Positions 25,631 through 35,400 of a stretch of 59,461 bases of DNA are shown here, piece by piece. The stretch is taken from positions 1 to 59,461 of IMG/VR virus record IMGVR_UViG_3300008110_000057, one strand, 5' to 3'. Below the pieces are notes generated by a model. It worked only from the letters and a program-made list of their open reading frames with translations, did no database searches and was not told the DNA's origin. The DNA comes from a virus. The stretch's first letter is position 1, and every line of letters begins with the position of its first letter. A program made the translations under genes and the position numbers.

Positions 25631-27880
25631 ATGCCTGCACCAGTACTTCAGTTTAAAAGAGGTAATGCAGGGGTAGCAGGAACCGTACCTGCACTCCGTC
25701 CAGGTGAGCCAGCAATTTCATTAAATAACTTTGACCTTTTTATTGGTATTGATACCTCAGTAGCGAACAATAAATTCTTTGGTTCTCATCGTTATTGGGA
25801 AAGAGAAGATGGAACAAATTCTTCAAAGTTAAAACTTGTTTCTAATAACGGGTCGCAATCAATAAATTTAAGAGCTCCTACAGGACTTGGTGCAACTTTT
25901 ACTTACACTTTTCCAGCAACTGGTGTTGGAAATAGTGGAAAAGTATTGACTACAAATGAAAGTGGACAATTATCTTGGGTTGACTCAATAAATAGTCTTA
26001 CAATTATTGATATTGTTGGGGGTATTGGAACTTTTTATAATGATGTTGGATTTACTTCAACTACAAATAATGTTCTCGGCAACGAAAATACTGGTGCTGT
26101 CCAGATTGATGGTGGTGTGGGTATTGCCAAGAACCTAACAGTTAAAGAAAATTTTTATGTTGGTGGGAATTCTCAATTTGTTGGTAGTTTAGATATAAAT
26201 GGAGATTTAGATGTAGCTGGTAATGTTTATATTGGCGGAACCACAGTTACTCTTCGTGGTACTGATGTTTATATTGAAAACAAAGACATTATTCTTGGAT
26301 ATACAACATCAATCACGCCAAATGATAATACTGCAAATCACGCAGGTGTTGCAATTGCATCAACTGTAGGAAGTCCATTAGTATCTTTTAGTGCCTCGGG
26401 AATCAATACTCTTCCCGATACTTATAAGCAAATGATGTGGTTCAAGAGTGGAACTCTTGGATTCTCAACTGATGCATTTGGTTTTAACTATGGTGTAGCA
26501 ATTGGAACCACAACGATGGCGGATGGAGTTCGCCTTGCTGTCGGTTCAGGTATCACAATGTCTGATACCACGATCACTGCATCAAATTTTTATGGTACTT
26601 TTAATGGTACTACATCAACCGCAACTAGAGCGACAACTGTTGATACTACATCAACTTCAACAAACACTAACTATCACTTAGTCTTTACTGATAATGCAAC
26701 AAGCACTAATAGTGCAACGATGCGTGTTGATGCTGGTATTTACTATAACCCATCATCAAATTACTTGTTCTCTAGTCTATTTGTAGGTGATGTTGCTGCA
26801 GGAATCATTAAGGCAGCAGATACAACTACAGCAATGACGCTGGCAAATAGCACAGGTAATGTGACATTTAATGGCGATATTCAAATTGGTGGTAATGATA
26901 TTAAGGCATCTGATGGAACAACAGCACTTACACTTTCAACATCAACTGGAAATGTTGCGTTCCAAGGCAAAGTTATTGCAAATAGTTATAGAAGTTCAAT
27001 AAATGCAAGTGATACATTAACATTCTCTGATTTAGATGCAACTTTTGCAAGAAATCTAGTTGTTACTGGTATTACTACAACAGGAACATTTAAACTTTCT
27101 GGCACTTCTGGTATTGGTATTACTGGTATTTCAGCAAGTACATCTCTTGCAGAAAATAGTGATAATTATCTACCAACTCAAAAGGCAGTTAAGGCATATG
27201 TTGATGCTGTTGATGTAACTCTTGGACTGAATGCTGATAGTGGTGGTCCAAGCACAGTCAACACATCACAGACATTAACGATTAGTGGAACTGCGAGTGA
27301 AGTAGAAACATCCGTTTCTGGACAGACTGTTACAATTGGTCTTCCAAATGATGTTGTTGTCGGAACTTCTTTGAGTGCTCCAACACTCAGAACTGGCACA
27401 ATTCAATCATCAAACACTGGTGCCACGGCAATTACGATTGTTGCAAATGATGTTACCATCGCAGATGATTTAACAGTTCAAGGAAATCTTTATGTAAACG
27501 GAAATACAACTCAAGTTAATACTACTTCAATTACTGTAGAAGATCGTACTATTGAACTTGGTGTTGTTGATGGTTCTGCTCCTTCTTCATCAACTACTTG
27601 GGACCTTGGAGTTTTCTTTAACTATTATACGGATGCAGCAAAGAAATCTGCAGTTGTCTGGGAGCATTCTGATTCAAGATTTAAGTTTGGTTCAGTAGTT
27701 ACTGATGGAGGTGGATCTGGAAATAATAACCCACAACTCACAGTATCTACATTTGCTCCAATTGAAGTTGGAGAACTCTGGATTAATAATTCTTGTACAG
27801 GTGGTTCTGCTCAGGTGATTGGATGTGTAGGTTCTGAACTGCAACTCCAAAATATCACGATTGACGCTGGAACTTTCTAA
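25631..27880 (+). CDS. tail-fibre-like virion structural protein
   Basis: The 749-aa protein begins MPAPVLQFKRGNAG and contains a fibre module with DVYIENKDIILGYTTS, GSPLVSFSASG and DTYKQMMWFKSG, which recurs in the 1433-aa collagen-like fibre at 32480. GIGTT-type and TLSTSTGNV repeats make the shaft. A second module (TTSITVEDRTIELGVVDG, WDLGVFFNYYTD) lies near the C-terminus, which ends with GSELQLQNITIDAGTF. It has its own late promoter and is followed by a strong terminator. Confidence 0.8.
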   Translation: MPAPVLQFKRGNAGVAGTVPALRPGEPAISLNNFDLFIGIDTSVANNKFFGSHRYWEREDGTNSSKLKLVSNNGSQSINLRAPTGLGATFTYTFPATGVGNSGKVLTTNESGQLSWVDSINSLTIIDIVGGIGTFYNDVGFTSTTNNVLGNENTGAVQIDGGVGIAKNLTVKENFYVGGNSQFVGSLDINGDLDVAGNVYIGGTTVTLRGTDVYIENKDIILGYTTSITPNDNTANHAGVAIASTVGSPLVSFSASGINTLPDTYKQMMWFKSGTLGFSTDAFGFNYGVAIGTTTMADGVRLAVGSGITMSDTTITASNFYGTFNGTTSTATRATTVDTTSTSTNTNYHLVFTDNATSTNSATMRVDAGIYYNPSSNYLFSSLFVGDVAAGIIKAADTTTAMTLANSTGNVTFNGDIQIGGNDIKASDGTTALTLSTSTGNVAFQGKVIANSYRSSINASDTLTFSDLDATFARNLVVTGITTTGTFKLSGTSGIGITGISASTSLAENSDNYLPTQKAVKAYVDAVDVTLGLNADSGGPSTVNTSQTLTISGTASEVETSVSGQTVTIGLPNDVVVGTSLSAPTLRTGTIQSSNTGATAITIVANDVTIADDLTVQGNLYVNGNTTQVNTTSITVEDRTIELGVVDGSAPSSSTTWDLGVFFNYYTDAAKKSAVVWEHSDSRFKFGSVVTDGGGSGNNNPQLTVSTFAPIEVGELWINNSCTGGSAQVIGCVGSELQLQNITIDAGTF

Positions 27881-27895
27881 AGATTAATCACATAT

Positions 27896-27903
27896 TCTAA
27901 ATA
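27896..27903 (+). promoter_or_regulatory. late promoter TCTAAATA overlapping a terminator arm
   Basis: TCTAAATA overlaps the first bases of the terminator hairpin at 27900, so initiation would occur near 27909, inside the hairpin DNA. Confidence 0.55.
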
Positions 27904-27928
27904 GGAGGAGATAACTCCTCCTATTTTT
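27900..27928 (+). terminator. strong Rho-independent terminator
   Basis: AATAGGAGGAG (27900-27910) pairs perfectly over 11 bp with CTCCTCCTATT (27915-27925) around loop ATAA and is followed by more T. The next ATG (27929) starts immediately after. Confidence 0.85.
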
Positions 27929-28117
27929 ATGTCTGAAGATGATTTGAAATCAGTAATTGCAAAATATCAACAAAAATCATTTGAACTTTTTAATCAAAAT
28001 ATTGTATTGGAAACTCAAGTAGAAAAACTTAATATTACAGTAAGTGCTTTGAGTGCAGAACTTGAGAAATTAAAGAAACCAAAAAGAGGAACAAAGACAG
28101 AAGGAGAATTTGAATAA
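27929..28117 (+). CDS. small coiled-coil protein
   Basis: The 62-aa protein is one long amphipathic helix (YQQKSFELFNQNIVLETQVEKL) with a basic tail KKPKRGTKTEG. Similar short coiled coils occur beside cyanophage fibre genes. The only AGGAGG is inside the hairpin about 20 nt upstream, so how its translation starts is unclear. It is joined to the LamG gene with a 0-nt gap (stop TAA, then ATG). Confidence 0.65.
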   Translation: MSEDDLKSVIAKYQQKSFELFNQNIVLETQVEKLNITVSALSAELEKLKKPKRGTKTEGEFE

Positions 28118-28879
28118 ATGGCACTTGCTCACTCACCCTCAATAGTTACATCAGGATTAGTTCTTTGTTTAGATGCAGCAAATACAAAGTCTTATCCTGG
28201 AACAGGTGAAACTTGGACTGATTTGAGTGGTCGTGGAAATAATGCAACAAGAACAAATAATGGTGGATATGGTGGTCAAGTAACATATAATTCTTCTGGT
28301 TATTTTGATTTTAGTGTGAATAGTCCTGCATCTACTTCTGGTGCTGGTGCTGGTAATGGATTTACTATGTCAAGTATGATTATCCCATCAACTGGTAGTT
28401 TTACTTTAAGTGCTTTTATACGAAGAAATCTATCAGTAAAAGCAGCAGGAGATAGAGAAACTATCTTTAGTAATACTGCTAGTGCTGATGGATGGAGATT
28501 TGGGGTATTTGATACTGGAGGCATATACTATCTTATTGGTGGTGCTGGTGGTTCTGGATATCAAGAAGGTGGTCTTGGCGGAAGCACTCTAACAAATGGA
28601 AATTGGCATATGATGACTGCTGTGTTTGACCGTGCTGCTGTTCTTGGTTCTTATACAATATATGGTTATATTGATGGTGTTGCATCTGGGAGTGCAACTA
28701 TTTCTGCCGGTGCTGGTGGTAATGTTGCATTTAGTACTCAAAATCCTGGAGTTGGTTATGGTGGATGTTGTGATGTTTTTGCAGGACAAATAGCAACTGT
28801 TTCTGCATACAACAGAGCCCTCACGGCATCAGAAATACGACAAAACTTCAACGCCCTTCGTAGTCGTTTCTCAATTTAA
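28118..28879 (+). CDS. LamG / concanavalin A-like lectin-fold virion protein
   Basis: The 253-aa protein begins with SGLVLCLDAANTKSYPGTG and TWTDLSGRGNNAT, then FTLSAFIRR, WRFGVFDTGG, NWHMMTAVFD and GQIATVSAYNRALTASEIRQN. That order is the usual one for Laminin_G_3/concanavalin A-like domains in phage fibres. It would bind glycans or extend a fibre tip. A late promoter follows. Its last 24 codons have a diverged copy at 29555. Confidence 0.8.
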   Translation: MALAHSPSIVTSGLVLCLDAANTKSYPGTGETWTDLSGRGNNATRTNNGGYGGQVTYNSSGYFDFSVNSPASTSGAGAGNGFTMSSMIIPSTGSFTLSAFIRRNLSVKAAGDRETIFSNTASADGWRFGVFDTGGIYYLIGGAGGSGYQEGGLGGSTLTNGNWHMMTAVFDRAAVLGSYTIYGYIDGVASGSATISAGAGGNVAFSTQNPGVGYGGCCDVFAGQIATVSAYNRALTASEIRQNFNALRSRFSI

Positions 28880-28887
28880 CATAAATA
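28880..28887 (+). promoter_or_regulatory. late promoter CATAAATA
   Basis: CATAAATA begins right after the LamG stop codon and lies 26 nt before the PA14-like gene. Confidence 0.7.
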
Positions 28888-28913
28888 CAAAAACGAAGAG
28901 GTATTGAGAGAGA

Positions 28914-29537
28914 ATGGGAGTACAATATAACACCCCTCGCACAACATTTGGACTTGCTGGAAAGTTTTTTAACGGAAGTTGGAGAGCAACTATTGCTAAT
29001 GGTAATATTGGAACTTTACCACTAACCACAGCAAACGACAGTAGTAATGTTACTGGAACTACTGGACTACCATCAGCAAATCATAGATATGGAGTTAATT
29101 TGTGGACTTCCATAGCATTTGGTAATGATATTGGTAGTAATTATGGTTTTATTGCTATTGGATATTTTTTACCACCATCTACAGGAACTTATACAATATA
29201 TACTTCATCTGATGATTATAGTGGTGTTTGGATAGGAAATTTAGCACTACCAGAGGAAACAAGAACCTCTGCTAATGCAACATTAAATAATGGAATGAAT
29301 TTGGGAAGTGGTGGTCAAGCAAACACTAAAAGGTCTGCAACTATATCTTTGACTGGCAAAGTGATGTATCCAATCAGAATAGTAATGGAAGAAGCTGGTG
29401 GAGGAGACAATCTTACTTTTAGTTGGTCAGGTCCCGGAATAGCAGAGACAACAGATTTATCAACACATTTTCGTACACCTATATCACCAAGTGGAGCACT
29501 AGCAGGAAATTACTTTTTTAGACCAAGCAATATCTAA
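28914..29537 (+). CDS. PA14-like carbohydrate-binding protein 1
   Basis: The 207-aa protein shows the PA14/GLEYA core: GYFLPPSTGTYTIYTSSDDYSGVW, a glycine-containing turn, then YPIRIVMEEAGGGDNLTFSW. These domains bind sugars at adhesin tips. The copy at 29629 has the same core in shorter form. A late promoter (CTAAATA) overlaps its stop. Confidence 0.75.
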   Translation: MGVQYNTPRTTFGLAGKFFNGSWRATIANGNIGTLPLTTANDSSNVTGTTGLPSANHRYGVNLWTSIAFGNDIGSNYGFIAIGYFLPPSTGTYTIYTSSDDYSGVWIGNLALPEETRTSANATLNNGMNLGSGGQANTKRSATISLTGKVMYPIRIVMEEAGGGDNLTFSWSGPGIAETTDLSTHFRTPISPSGALAGNYFFRPSNI

Positions 29538-29540
29538 ATA
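29533..29540 (+). promoter_or_regulatory. late promoter TCTAAATA
   Basis: TCTAAATA overlaps the stop codon of the first PA14-like gene and lies 14 nt before the relic ORF. Confidence 0.6.
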
Positions 29541-29554
29541 CTTCAAAAACCCAA

Positions 29555-29629
29555 ATGTACAGCAGAGCACTCACAGCGGCAGAAATCCAACAAAACTTCA
29601 ATGCATTAAGAGGGAGGTTTGGAATCTAA
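29555..29629 (+). pseudogene. relic of a second LamG gene (last 24 codons)
   Basis: The 24-codon ORF encodes YSRALTAAEIQQNFNALRGR and a short tail. It matches the LamG C-terminus at 28118 (YNRALTASEIRQNFNALRSR) at most positions. It starts with ATG, follows a late promoter and overlaps the next ATG (TAATG). It is most simply the remainder of a duplicated LamG gene that lost its body; expression as a leader peptide is possible. Confidence 0.75.
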
Positions 29630-30159
29630 TGGGTGTTTATTGTGGCATTACAACTAGTTGGATTAACTTACAATCTGGACTTTTAGGAAAAAGATATGTT
29701 AATTATTATAATGATGTTGTTTCATTTTTTTCCACCGCAACATTGCACGGTGATATCAACTTAACAACATCTATTAATAACTTTACTAGCAGTGCTGATT
29801 TATACAGTTGGATGTGGTTAGGATATTTTCTTGCACCTACAACAGGAACTTATACTTTTTATACCTCCTCTGATGATGCAAGTCATTTATGGATAGGTTC
29901 TAATGCATTAACTGGATATACTACTGCAAATTCAACTGTTAATAATGGAGGTCTTCACGGAGTTGTGGAGAAAAGTGGAACTACAACATTAACAGCGGGA
30001 GTTTATTATCCAATTAGAATAATGTTTGGGGAAAATGGTGGTGGTGATGTTATGACAGTTTCATTCGCTGGACCAGGAATAACAAAAACTACCAATGGTT
30101 TGGGGTATTATTTTGGTGGTAGAGATATTTTATTTACAGATAAGAGAACTTTTACATAA
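29629..30159 (+). CDS. PA14-like carbohydrate-binding protein 2
   Basis: The 176-aa protein carries GYFLAPTTGTYTFYTSSDDASHLW and YYPIRIMFGENGGGDVMTVSF, the same core as the protein at 28914, but a shorter N-terminus. It starts inside a TAATG overlap with the LamG relic. It would act as an alternative or additional receptor-binding module. Confidence 0.75.
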   Translation: MGVYCGITTSWINLQSGLLGKRYVNYYNDVVSFFSTATLHGDINLTTSINNFTSSADLYSWMWLGYFLAPTTGTYTFYTSSDDASHLWIGSNALTGYTTANSTVNNGGLHGVVEKSGTTTLTAGVYYPIRIMFGENGGGDVMTVSFAGPGITKTTNGLGYYFGGRDILFTDKRTFT

Positions 30160-30205
30160 TTAAATTTAACAAAATAACAACAAAATCTCGCTATGGTCTA
30201 TAGGT

Positions 30206-30213
30206 TATAAATA
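30206..30213 (+). promoter_or_regulatory. T4-type late promoter TATAAATA
   Basis: An exact TATAAATA lies in the 112-nt gap before the structural gene at 30272. Confidence 0.75.
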
Positions 30214-30218
30214 ATAAA

Positions 30219-30238
30219 AAACTCTTACATAAGAGTTT
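30219..30238 (+). other. hairpin at the predicted 5' end of a late mRNA
   Basis: AAACTCTT pairs with AAGAGTTT around loop acat (8 bp). By T4 spacing the late promoter would start transcription at about 30219, so this stem-loop would be the mRNA's first 20 nt. The lack of a T tract after it argues against a plus-strand terminator. Confidence 0.5.
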
Positions 30239-30271
30239 CTCTACGGTATATACCATCAATGAGAGGATTGA

Positions 30272-32137
30272 ATGGCAGATCCAAATATTAGGATAAAAAG
30301 GTCAGCAGTTCCCGGTAAAGCACCGCAGGTAAGTGATTTGCCTTTGGGAGAACTTGGACTTAATACATATGATGCAGAGTTATATGCACGTAGAGAAAGA
30401 ACAGGTATAGGCACCGATATTGTAAGACTTGGTGCTGGAGCAACAGTTACTAATATTCTTTATGTCACACAAGATGGAAGCGACACCAATACAGGAAAAA
30501 AACTTGGAGACGCAAAACGAACAATTGGAGCAGCACTTACAACAGCAACAACAGGAACAGTTATTAAAGTTAGTGCTGGATCTTATCTAGAAAATAATCC
30601 TCTCATTATTCCAGAGCAAGTTTCAATTGTTGGAGATAGTTTAAGAGAAGTATCAGTATCTCCACAGAATGCAAATCAAGACTTGTTCTATGTTTCTAAT
30701 GGAAATTATATTGCAGAGATGTCTTATACAGGCACTCTGAATTCTGGTAAGGCAATCTTTGCATTCAATCCAACTGAAGTAGGATATTTTAATCAGTCAC
30801 CTTATATTCAGAACTGCACTAACTTTATTCCAAATAGTATTGGATTAAAGATTGATGGTTCAAAGGCAATAGGACCATTAAAGTCAATGGTTCTGGATTC
30901 ATATACGCAGTATAATCAAGGCGGTATTGGTTGCTCAATTACCAACGAAGGTTATGCACAGTTGGTTTCATTGTTTACCATCTGTAATGATACTGCAGTT
31001 TTTTGTGGTTCTGGGGCTGCTTGTGATTTAACCAACTCAAACTCATCGTTTGGAAATTATGCACTCGTTGCCGATGGAGTTGGTCCAAAAAAATATACAG
31101 GTATTGTTACAAGTTCTGCAGCAGCAAATGCAGATACTTTTGTTTTGGATTTAAATGTTCCAACATTCAGTGTAACCAACGCACTTTATAATAATACTAC
31201 AGGTCTTACCACAATTACAGTAAACTCTAATCACAATTTTAATGTTGGAATGGGAGTTTCGATTGTTGGTCTTGCATTTACTTGCTCTTCTGGACCAGGA
31301 ATTGTAACTTACCCATCAGGAAATAAAGGATATATTTTTGAAGTTGTAGGAACTCCTTCTTCAACTTCTTTTGAGGTTTATGTTGGAGTTTCTACTCTCT
31401 CTCATACCTATCAATCTGGTGGAACTGCAAAAATAAATGTAGCAAGACCTTTTGATGGACAAGTGGTTTATTTTGAGGACTTATATTATACAGTTGGTGA
31501 TATTACAGTTGGGTCTGGTGGAACTGGATATTCTGGAAATGCTGATGTGACAATTGGTTCTCCTTCAACACCTTGGGGTATTCTTGCCACTGCTGTTGCT
31601 GAAGTTAGAAATGGTTCTGTTATTTCCGTTGAAATGGTTTCAAGTGGGAGAGGTTATGGTTCTACGCCACCTTTAGTATCTTTCAGTATGCCAAATGTTG
31701 GGGTTAATTCTGCAACAGGATCTGCAAATCTTGCTCCAACTTATTATGTTATTCAAAGTTCTACACCAGTTTCTGCTGGAATATGTACGATTACACTAAC
31801 TGATAATGTTCCTTATGCAGTTGGTGTAGGCACAACAGTTCCTTTCTTTAAACAAAGTAGAGTATTAGCATCAGGTCATTCTCTTGAATATATTGGATCT
31901 GGAACAAACATTGCAACTGCACTTCCTCAAAATGGTGGTGTGCCAATTCAAAATAATGAGACTAATTCTCGTAATGGTGGTCTTGTAGTATTCACATCTA
32001 CTGACCAATCAGGAAACTTTAGAATTGGTGAGGGTGTTGCAATTAATCAACAAACAGGAACCATTAGTGGAACATTTTATTCCAAGAGTTTGTTTTCAAC
32101 AATGACACCATTTATTTTAGCACTAGGGGGAGATTAA
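30272..32137 (+). CDS. virion structural protein with beta-helix-type N-terminus
   Basis: The 621-aa protein starts ADPNIRIKRSAVPGKAPQ, has LYVTQDGSDTNTGKKLGDAK then TVIKVSAGSYLENNPL, a right-handed beta-helix start, and later TNSNSSFGNYALVADG and ASGHSLEYIGSG, which match parts of the 1944-aa protein at 441. It ends with a GTISGTFYSKSLF segment. It has its own late promoter with a hairpin leader. It is likely a fibre or baseplate-attached virion component. Confidence 0.8.
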   Translation: MADPNIRIKRSAVPGKAPQVSDLPLGELGLNTYDAELYARRERTGIGTDIVRLGAGATVTNILYVTQDGSDTNTGKKLGDAKRTIGAALTTATTGTVIKVSAGSYLENNPLIIPEQVSIVGDSLREVSVSPQNANQDLFYVSNGNYIAEMSYTGTLNSGKAIFAFNPTEVGYFNQSPYIQNCTNFIPNSIGLKIDGSKAIGPLKSMVLDSYTQYNQGGIGCSITNEGYAQLVSLFTICNDTAVFCGSGAACDLTNSNSSFGNYALVADGVGPKKYTGIVTSSAAANADTFVLDLNVPTFSVTNALYNNTTGLTTITVNSNHNFNVGMGVSIVGLAFTCSSGPGIVTYPSGNKGYIFEVVGTPSSTSFEVYVGVSTLSHTYQSGGTAKINVARPFDGQVVYFEDLYYTVGDITVGSGGTGYSGNADVTIGSPSTPWGILATAVAEVRNGSVISVEMVSSGRGYGSTPPLVSFSMPNVGVNSATGSANLAPTYYVIQSSTPVSAGICTITLTDNVPYAVGVGTTVPFFKQSRVLASGHSLEYIGSGTNIATALPQNGGVPIQNNETNSRNGGLVVFTSTDQSGNFRIGEGVAINQQTGTISGTFYSKSLFSTMTPFILALGGD

Positions 32138-32140
32138 GAA

Positions 32141-32470
32141 ATGGCTTTACCATTAAATGTATTTCAAACTATTACTGCAGTTATATCCATAAGTCCAACA
32201 GAGGTTTATACGGCACCTGTCGGATATACGGGTGTTGTCCTTTTAGCACAAGTTGCAAATATTGGAGCAACTTCTGCGGATGTGACTTTAGTTCATCGTA
32301 GAAGTTCTACCGATACTGAATTGTTAAAAAATTATCCAATTTCGGCAACTGATACTGCAAATCTTTTATCTGGAAAGTTAGTGCTTGAAAGTGGTGATAA
32401 ATTAGTATTATCAGGTAGTAATGCAACTGACTTAAAATTTATCACAAGCATTTTAGAAACACTTAACTAA
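32141..32470 (+). CDS. small virion structural protein
   Basis: The 109-aa beta-rich protein (SPTEVYTAPVGYTGVVLLAQ, DVTLVHRRSSTDTELLKN) belongs to a small cyanophage structural family that also appears at 37389. It is just 3 nt after the stop of the gene upstream and 9 nt before the collagen-like fibre, so all three are likely co-transcribed. Confidence 0.7.
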   Translation: MALPLNVFQTITAVISISPTEVYTAPVGYTGVVLLAQVANIGATSADVTLVHRRSSTDTELLKNYPISATDTANLLSGKLVLESGDKLVLSGSNATDLKFITSILETLN

Positions 32471-32479
32471 TATAGAAAA

Positions 32480-35400
32480 ATGGCAAAGTACATCAGTAAC
32501 CGTCAAAAAAATCTTAAGATTGGTATTAGTTCATATACCGAAAGTCAGACAGTACTTGAGGTTACTGGTAAAGTTGGAATTGGAACTACAAACGCAACAC
32601 AAAAATTAGATATTGTAGGAAATATTAGAATTCGTGGTGGAATTTATGATAAGGACAATAATTCAGGTACAGATACTTATGTTCCAATTGCAGATGGTGT
32701 TGGAGGATGGAGTTGGCAACCAGTAACTTCTGCTGGAGCTGGTGTACTTGATGGTATTACAATTAAAGAAGAAGGTTCAACAGTCGGAACTGCTGGAAGT
32801 GTTACATTTATTAACTTTGTTGGAGCAGGTGTAACAGCAACTGCAGCAGGTGCTGGAGCCACCATTACTTTTACTCAACAAGCTGGACCTCAGGGTATTC
32901 AGGGTTCTACAGGTAGTCAAGGTTCTGTTGGTGCTCAAGGATCAACAGGTTCTCAAGGATCAACAGGTGCTCAAGGTTCAACAGGTGCTCAAGGTTCAAC
33001 AGGTAGTCAAGGTTCTACTGGAGCACAAGGTACATCAGGTATTCAAGGTGATGTAGGTTCTCAAGGTTCTACTGGATCTCAAGGTGCATCAGGTTCTCAA
33101 GGTTCTACAGGTTCTCAAGGTTCTACAGGTAGTCAAGGTTCTGTTGGTGCTCAAGGTTCTACAGGTTCTCAAGGATCAACAGGTAGTCAAGGTTCTGTTG
33201 GTTCTCAAGGTACATTAGGTAGTCAAGGTTCTGTTGGTGCTCAAGGATCAACAGGTTCTCAAGGTTCAGCAGGTGCTCAAGGTTCAACAGGTGCTCAAGG
33301 TTCAACAGGTTCTCAAGGTGCATCAGGTATTCAAGGTGATGTAGGTTCTCAAGGTTCTACTGGATCTCAAGGTGCATCAGGTGCTCAAGGTTCTACTGGA
33401 GCACAAGGTTCTACAGGTTCTCAAGGTTCTACAGGTTCTCAAGGTTCAACAGGTTCTCAAGGTTCAACAGGTGCTCAAGGTTCAACAGGTAGTCAAGGTT
33501 CTATAGGTAGTCAAGGTGTCCAGGGTACAACGGGACCAGTAGCAGGATCTGCAAATCAAATTGTTTATAAGGATGGTTCTAATAACCCTGCTGGATCTGT
33601 CAACTTAACTTTTGATGGTTCCAATCTTTATGTTGGTGGAAATATAACCATTGGTGGTACATCATCATATATTGTATCTAACGAACTTAGAATTAAGGAT
33701 AAGGATCTTGTAGTTGGTATTGTTACAAATTCTCTTGGTAATGATACTTCTACAGATACAACAGCAAATACTGGTGGTATTGCGATTGCTTCTACCGAAG
33801 GCAGTCCATTAGTTAGTTTAAGTTCTGCTGGAGAAGTAACACCAGATACCTATAAGCAGTTAATGTGGTTTAAGTCTGGTTCCTTTACTGGTCTCAATAC
33901 TGATGCTTGGATATTTAATTATGGTGTTGGTATTGGTTCTACACAAATTCCATTAGGAGTTAGACTTGCTGCTGGAGGAATGCAAGTTACTGATACAACT
34001 TTAAGCATTCCACAATTGAATGTTTCTGGTGTTTCTACAATATCAGTTAATAGTTCAACTGATGCATTAAGAATTACTCAAGAAGGTTCTGGTAATGCAT
34101 TAGTTGTAGAAGATAGTACAAATCCAGATTCAACTCCATTTGTAGTTACTGGTATTGGTTCTGTTGGAATAGGAACCACAAATCCAACAACTACTTTACA
34201 AGTTCAAGGAACCACAAAAGTAGAAACTTCAATAGGAAGCACTCAATCTATTTGGTATGGTACATTAGACAGTAAAGGTTATTCTGCAAAATCAGTTAGT
34301 TTATTAGTTCAACCAGAAACTGCATATAGTTTTGATGCTTCTCAAACTGTTGGTAAAGCGTATGAACCCGTAATATTCAGTCACGCATTAACTTCTGCAA
34401 ATGGAAGTTATAGCCCATCTCTATATTCATTTCAAAACCTTACTAATGTTGCAGGAACTTCATCTACTGCAAGAATTAATGGATTTGGATTTTATAATTA
34501 TGTTTTTAGAAACAGCACCACTGATGTTTCTTCTTATGCATCCAATTCACTTTATGGAATTATAAGTCAAGTAGTTCAAGGAAATAGTGTAGACCAATCT
34601 GTTGTAACTGGATTTGCGTATGGAAATCGTAATGTTGTAGGAATCCAAAAAGCAACTGCAACTACCATTTATGGAAATTTTACTACAACAAATATTGGTG
34701 CAATAGCAAACAACTCTGCATCCTCAACCAATGCATATGGTTCTTATAACCTTATGCAGGTTGGTGCTGCATCAGGAACTGGTATTGGAACTCTCACCAA
34801 TTACTATGGATATTATGTAGCACCAACAGTAGCACTTACAGGACAACTTACAAATTATTATGGTGTATATCTAGCAACTCCAATTGTAAATGGAACTCTA
34901 ACTAATCGTTATTCCATTTATAGTTCTGATACATCTTCACCGATGTATCACGCAGGTTCTATTGGAATAGGAACCACAATTCCAACATCAAAACTTACGG
35001 TTGAGGGTGATGTAAGAGTTTCTGGTGCTTCTACATTTGTTGGATTAGTAGAACTTGATAGTTCTTTAAGAGACTTTTATGGAAATGTAGGTGCCGCTGG
35101 TAGTGTTTTAATTGCTACTGGTGCTGGAGTTAGTTGGACTACTCCTTTTGCAGCTGGATTACAAGGAACATCAGGTGCTCAAGGTTCTACAGGTGCTCAA
35201 GGTTCAACAGGTAGTCAAGGTTCAACAGGTGCTCAAGGTTCAACAGGTAGTCAAGGTTCTACTGGAGCACAAGGTTCTGTTGGTTCTCAAGGTTCTACAG
35301 GTTCTCAAGGTTCTGTTGGTTCTCAAGGTTCTACAGGTTCTCAAGGTTCAACAGGTAGTCAAGGTTCAATAGGTAGTCAAGGTTCTGTTGGTTCTCAAGG

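Noticed and set aside
32850-33056. Leu/Val/Gln-rich open frames within the collagen-like tracts (also 35112-35633)
   Set aside because: They are shifted readings of the 9-nt repeat and copy its period; the Gly-X-Y frame is continuous with the structured fibre and the S74 domain.
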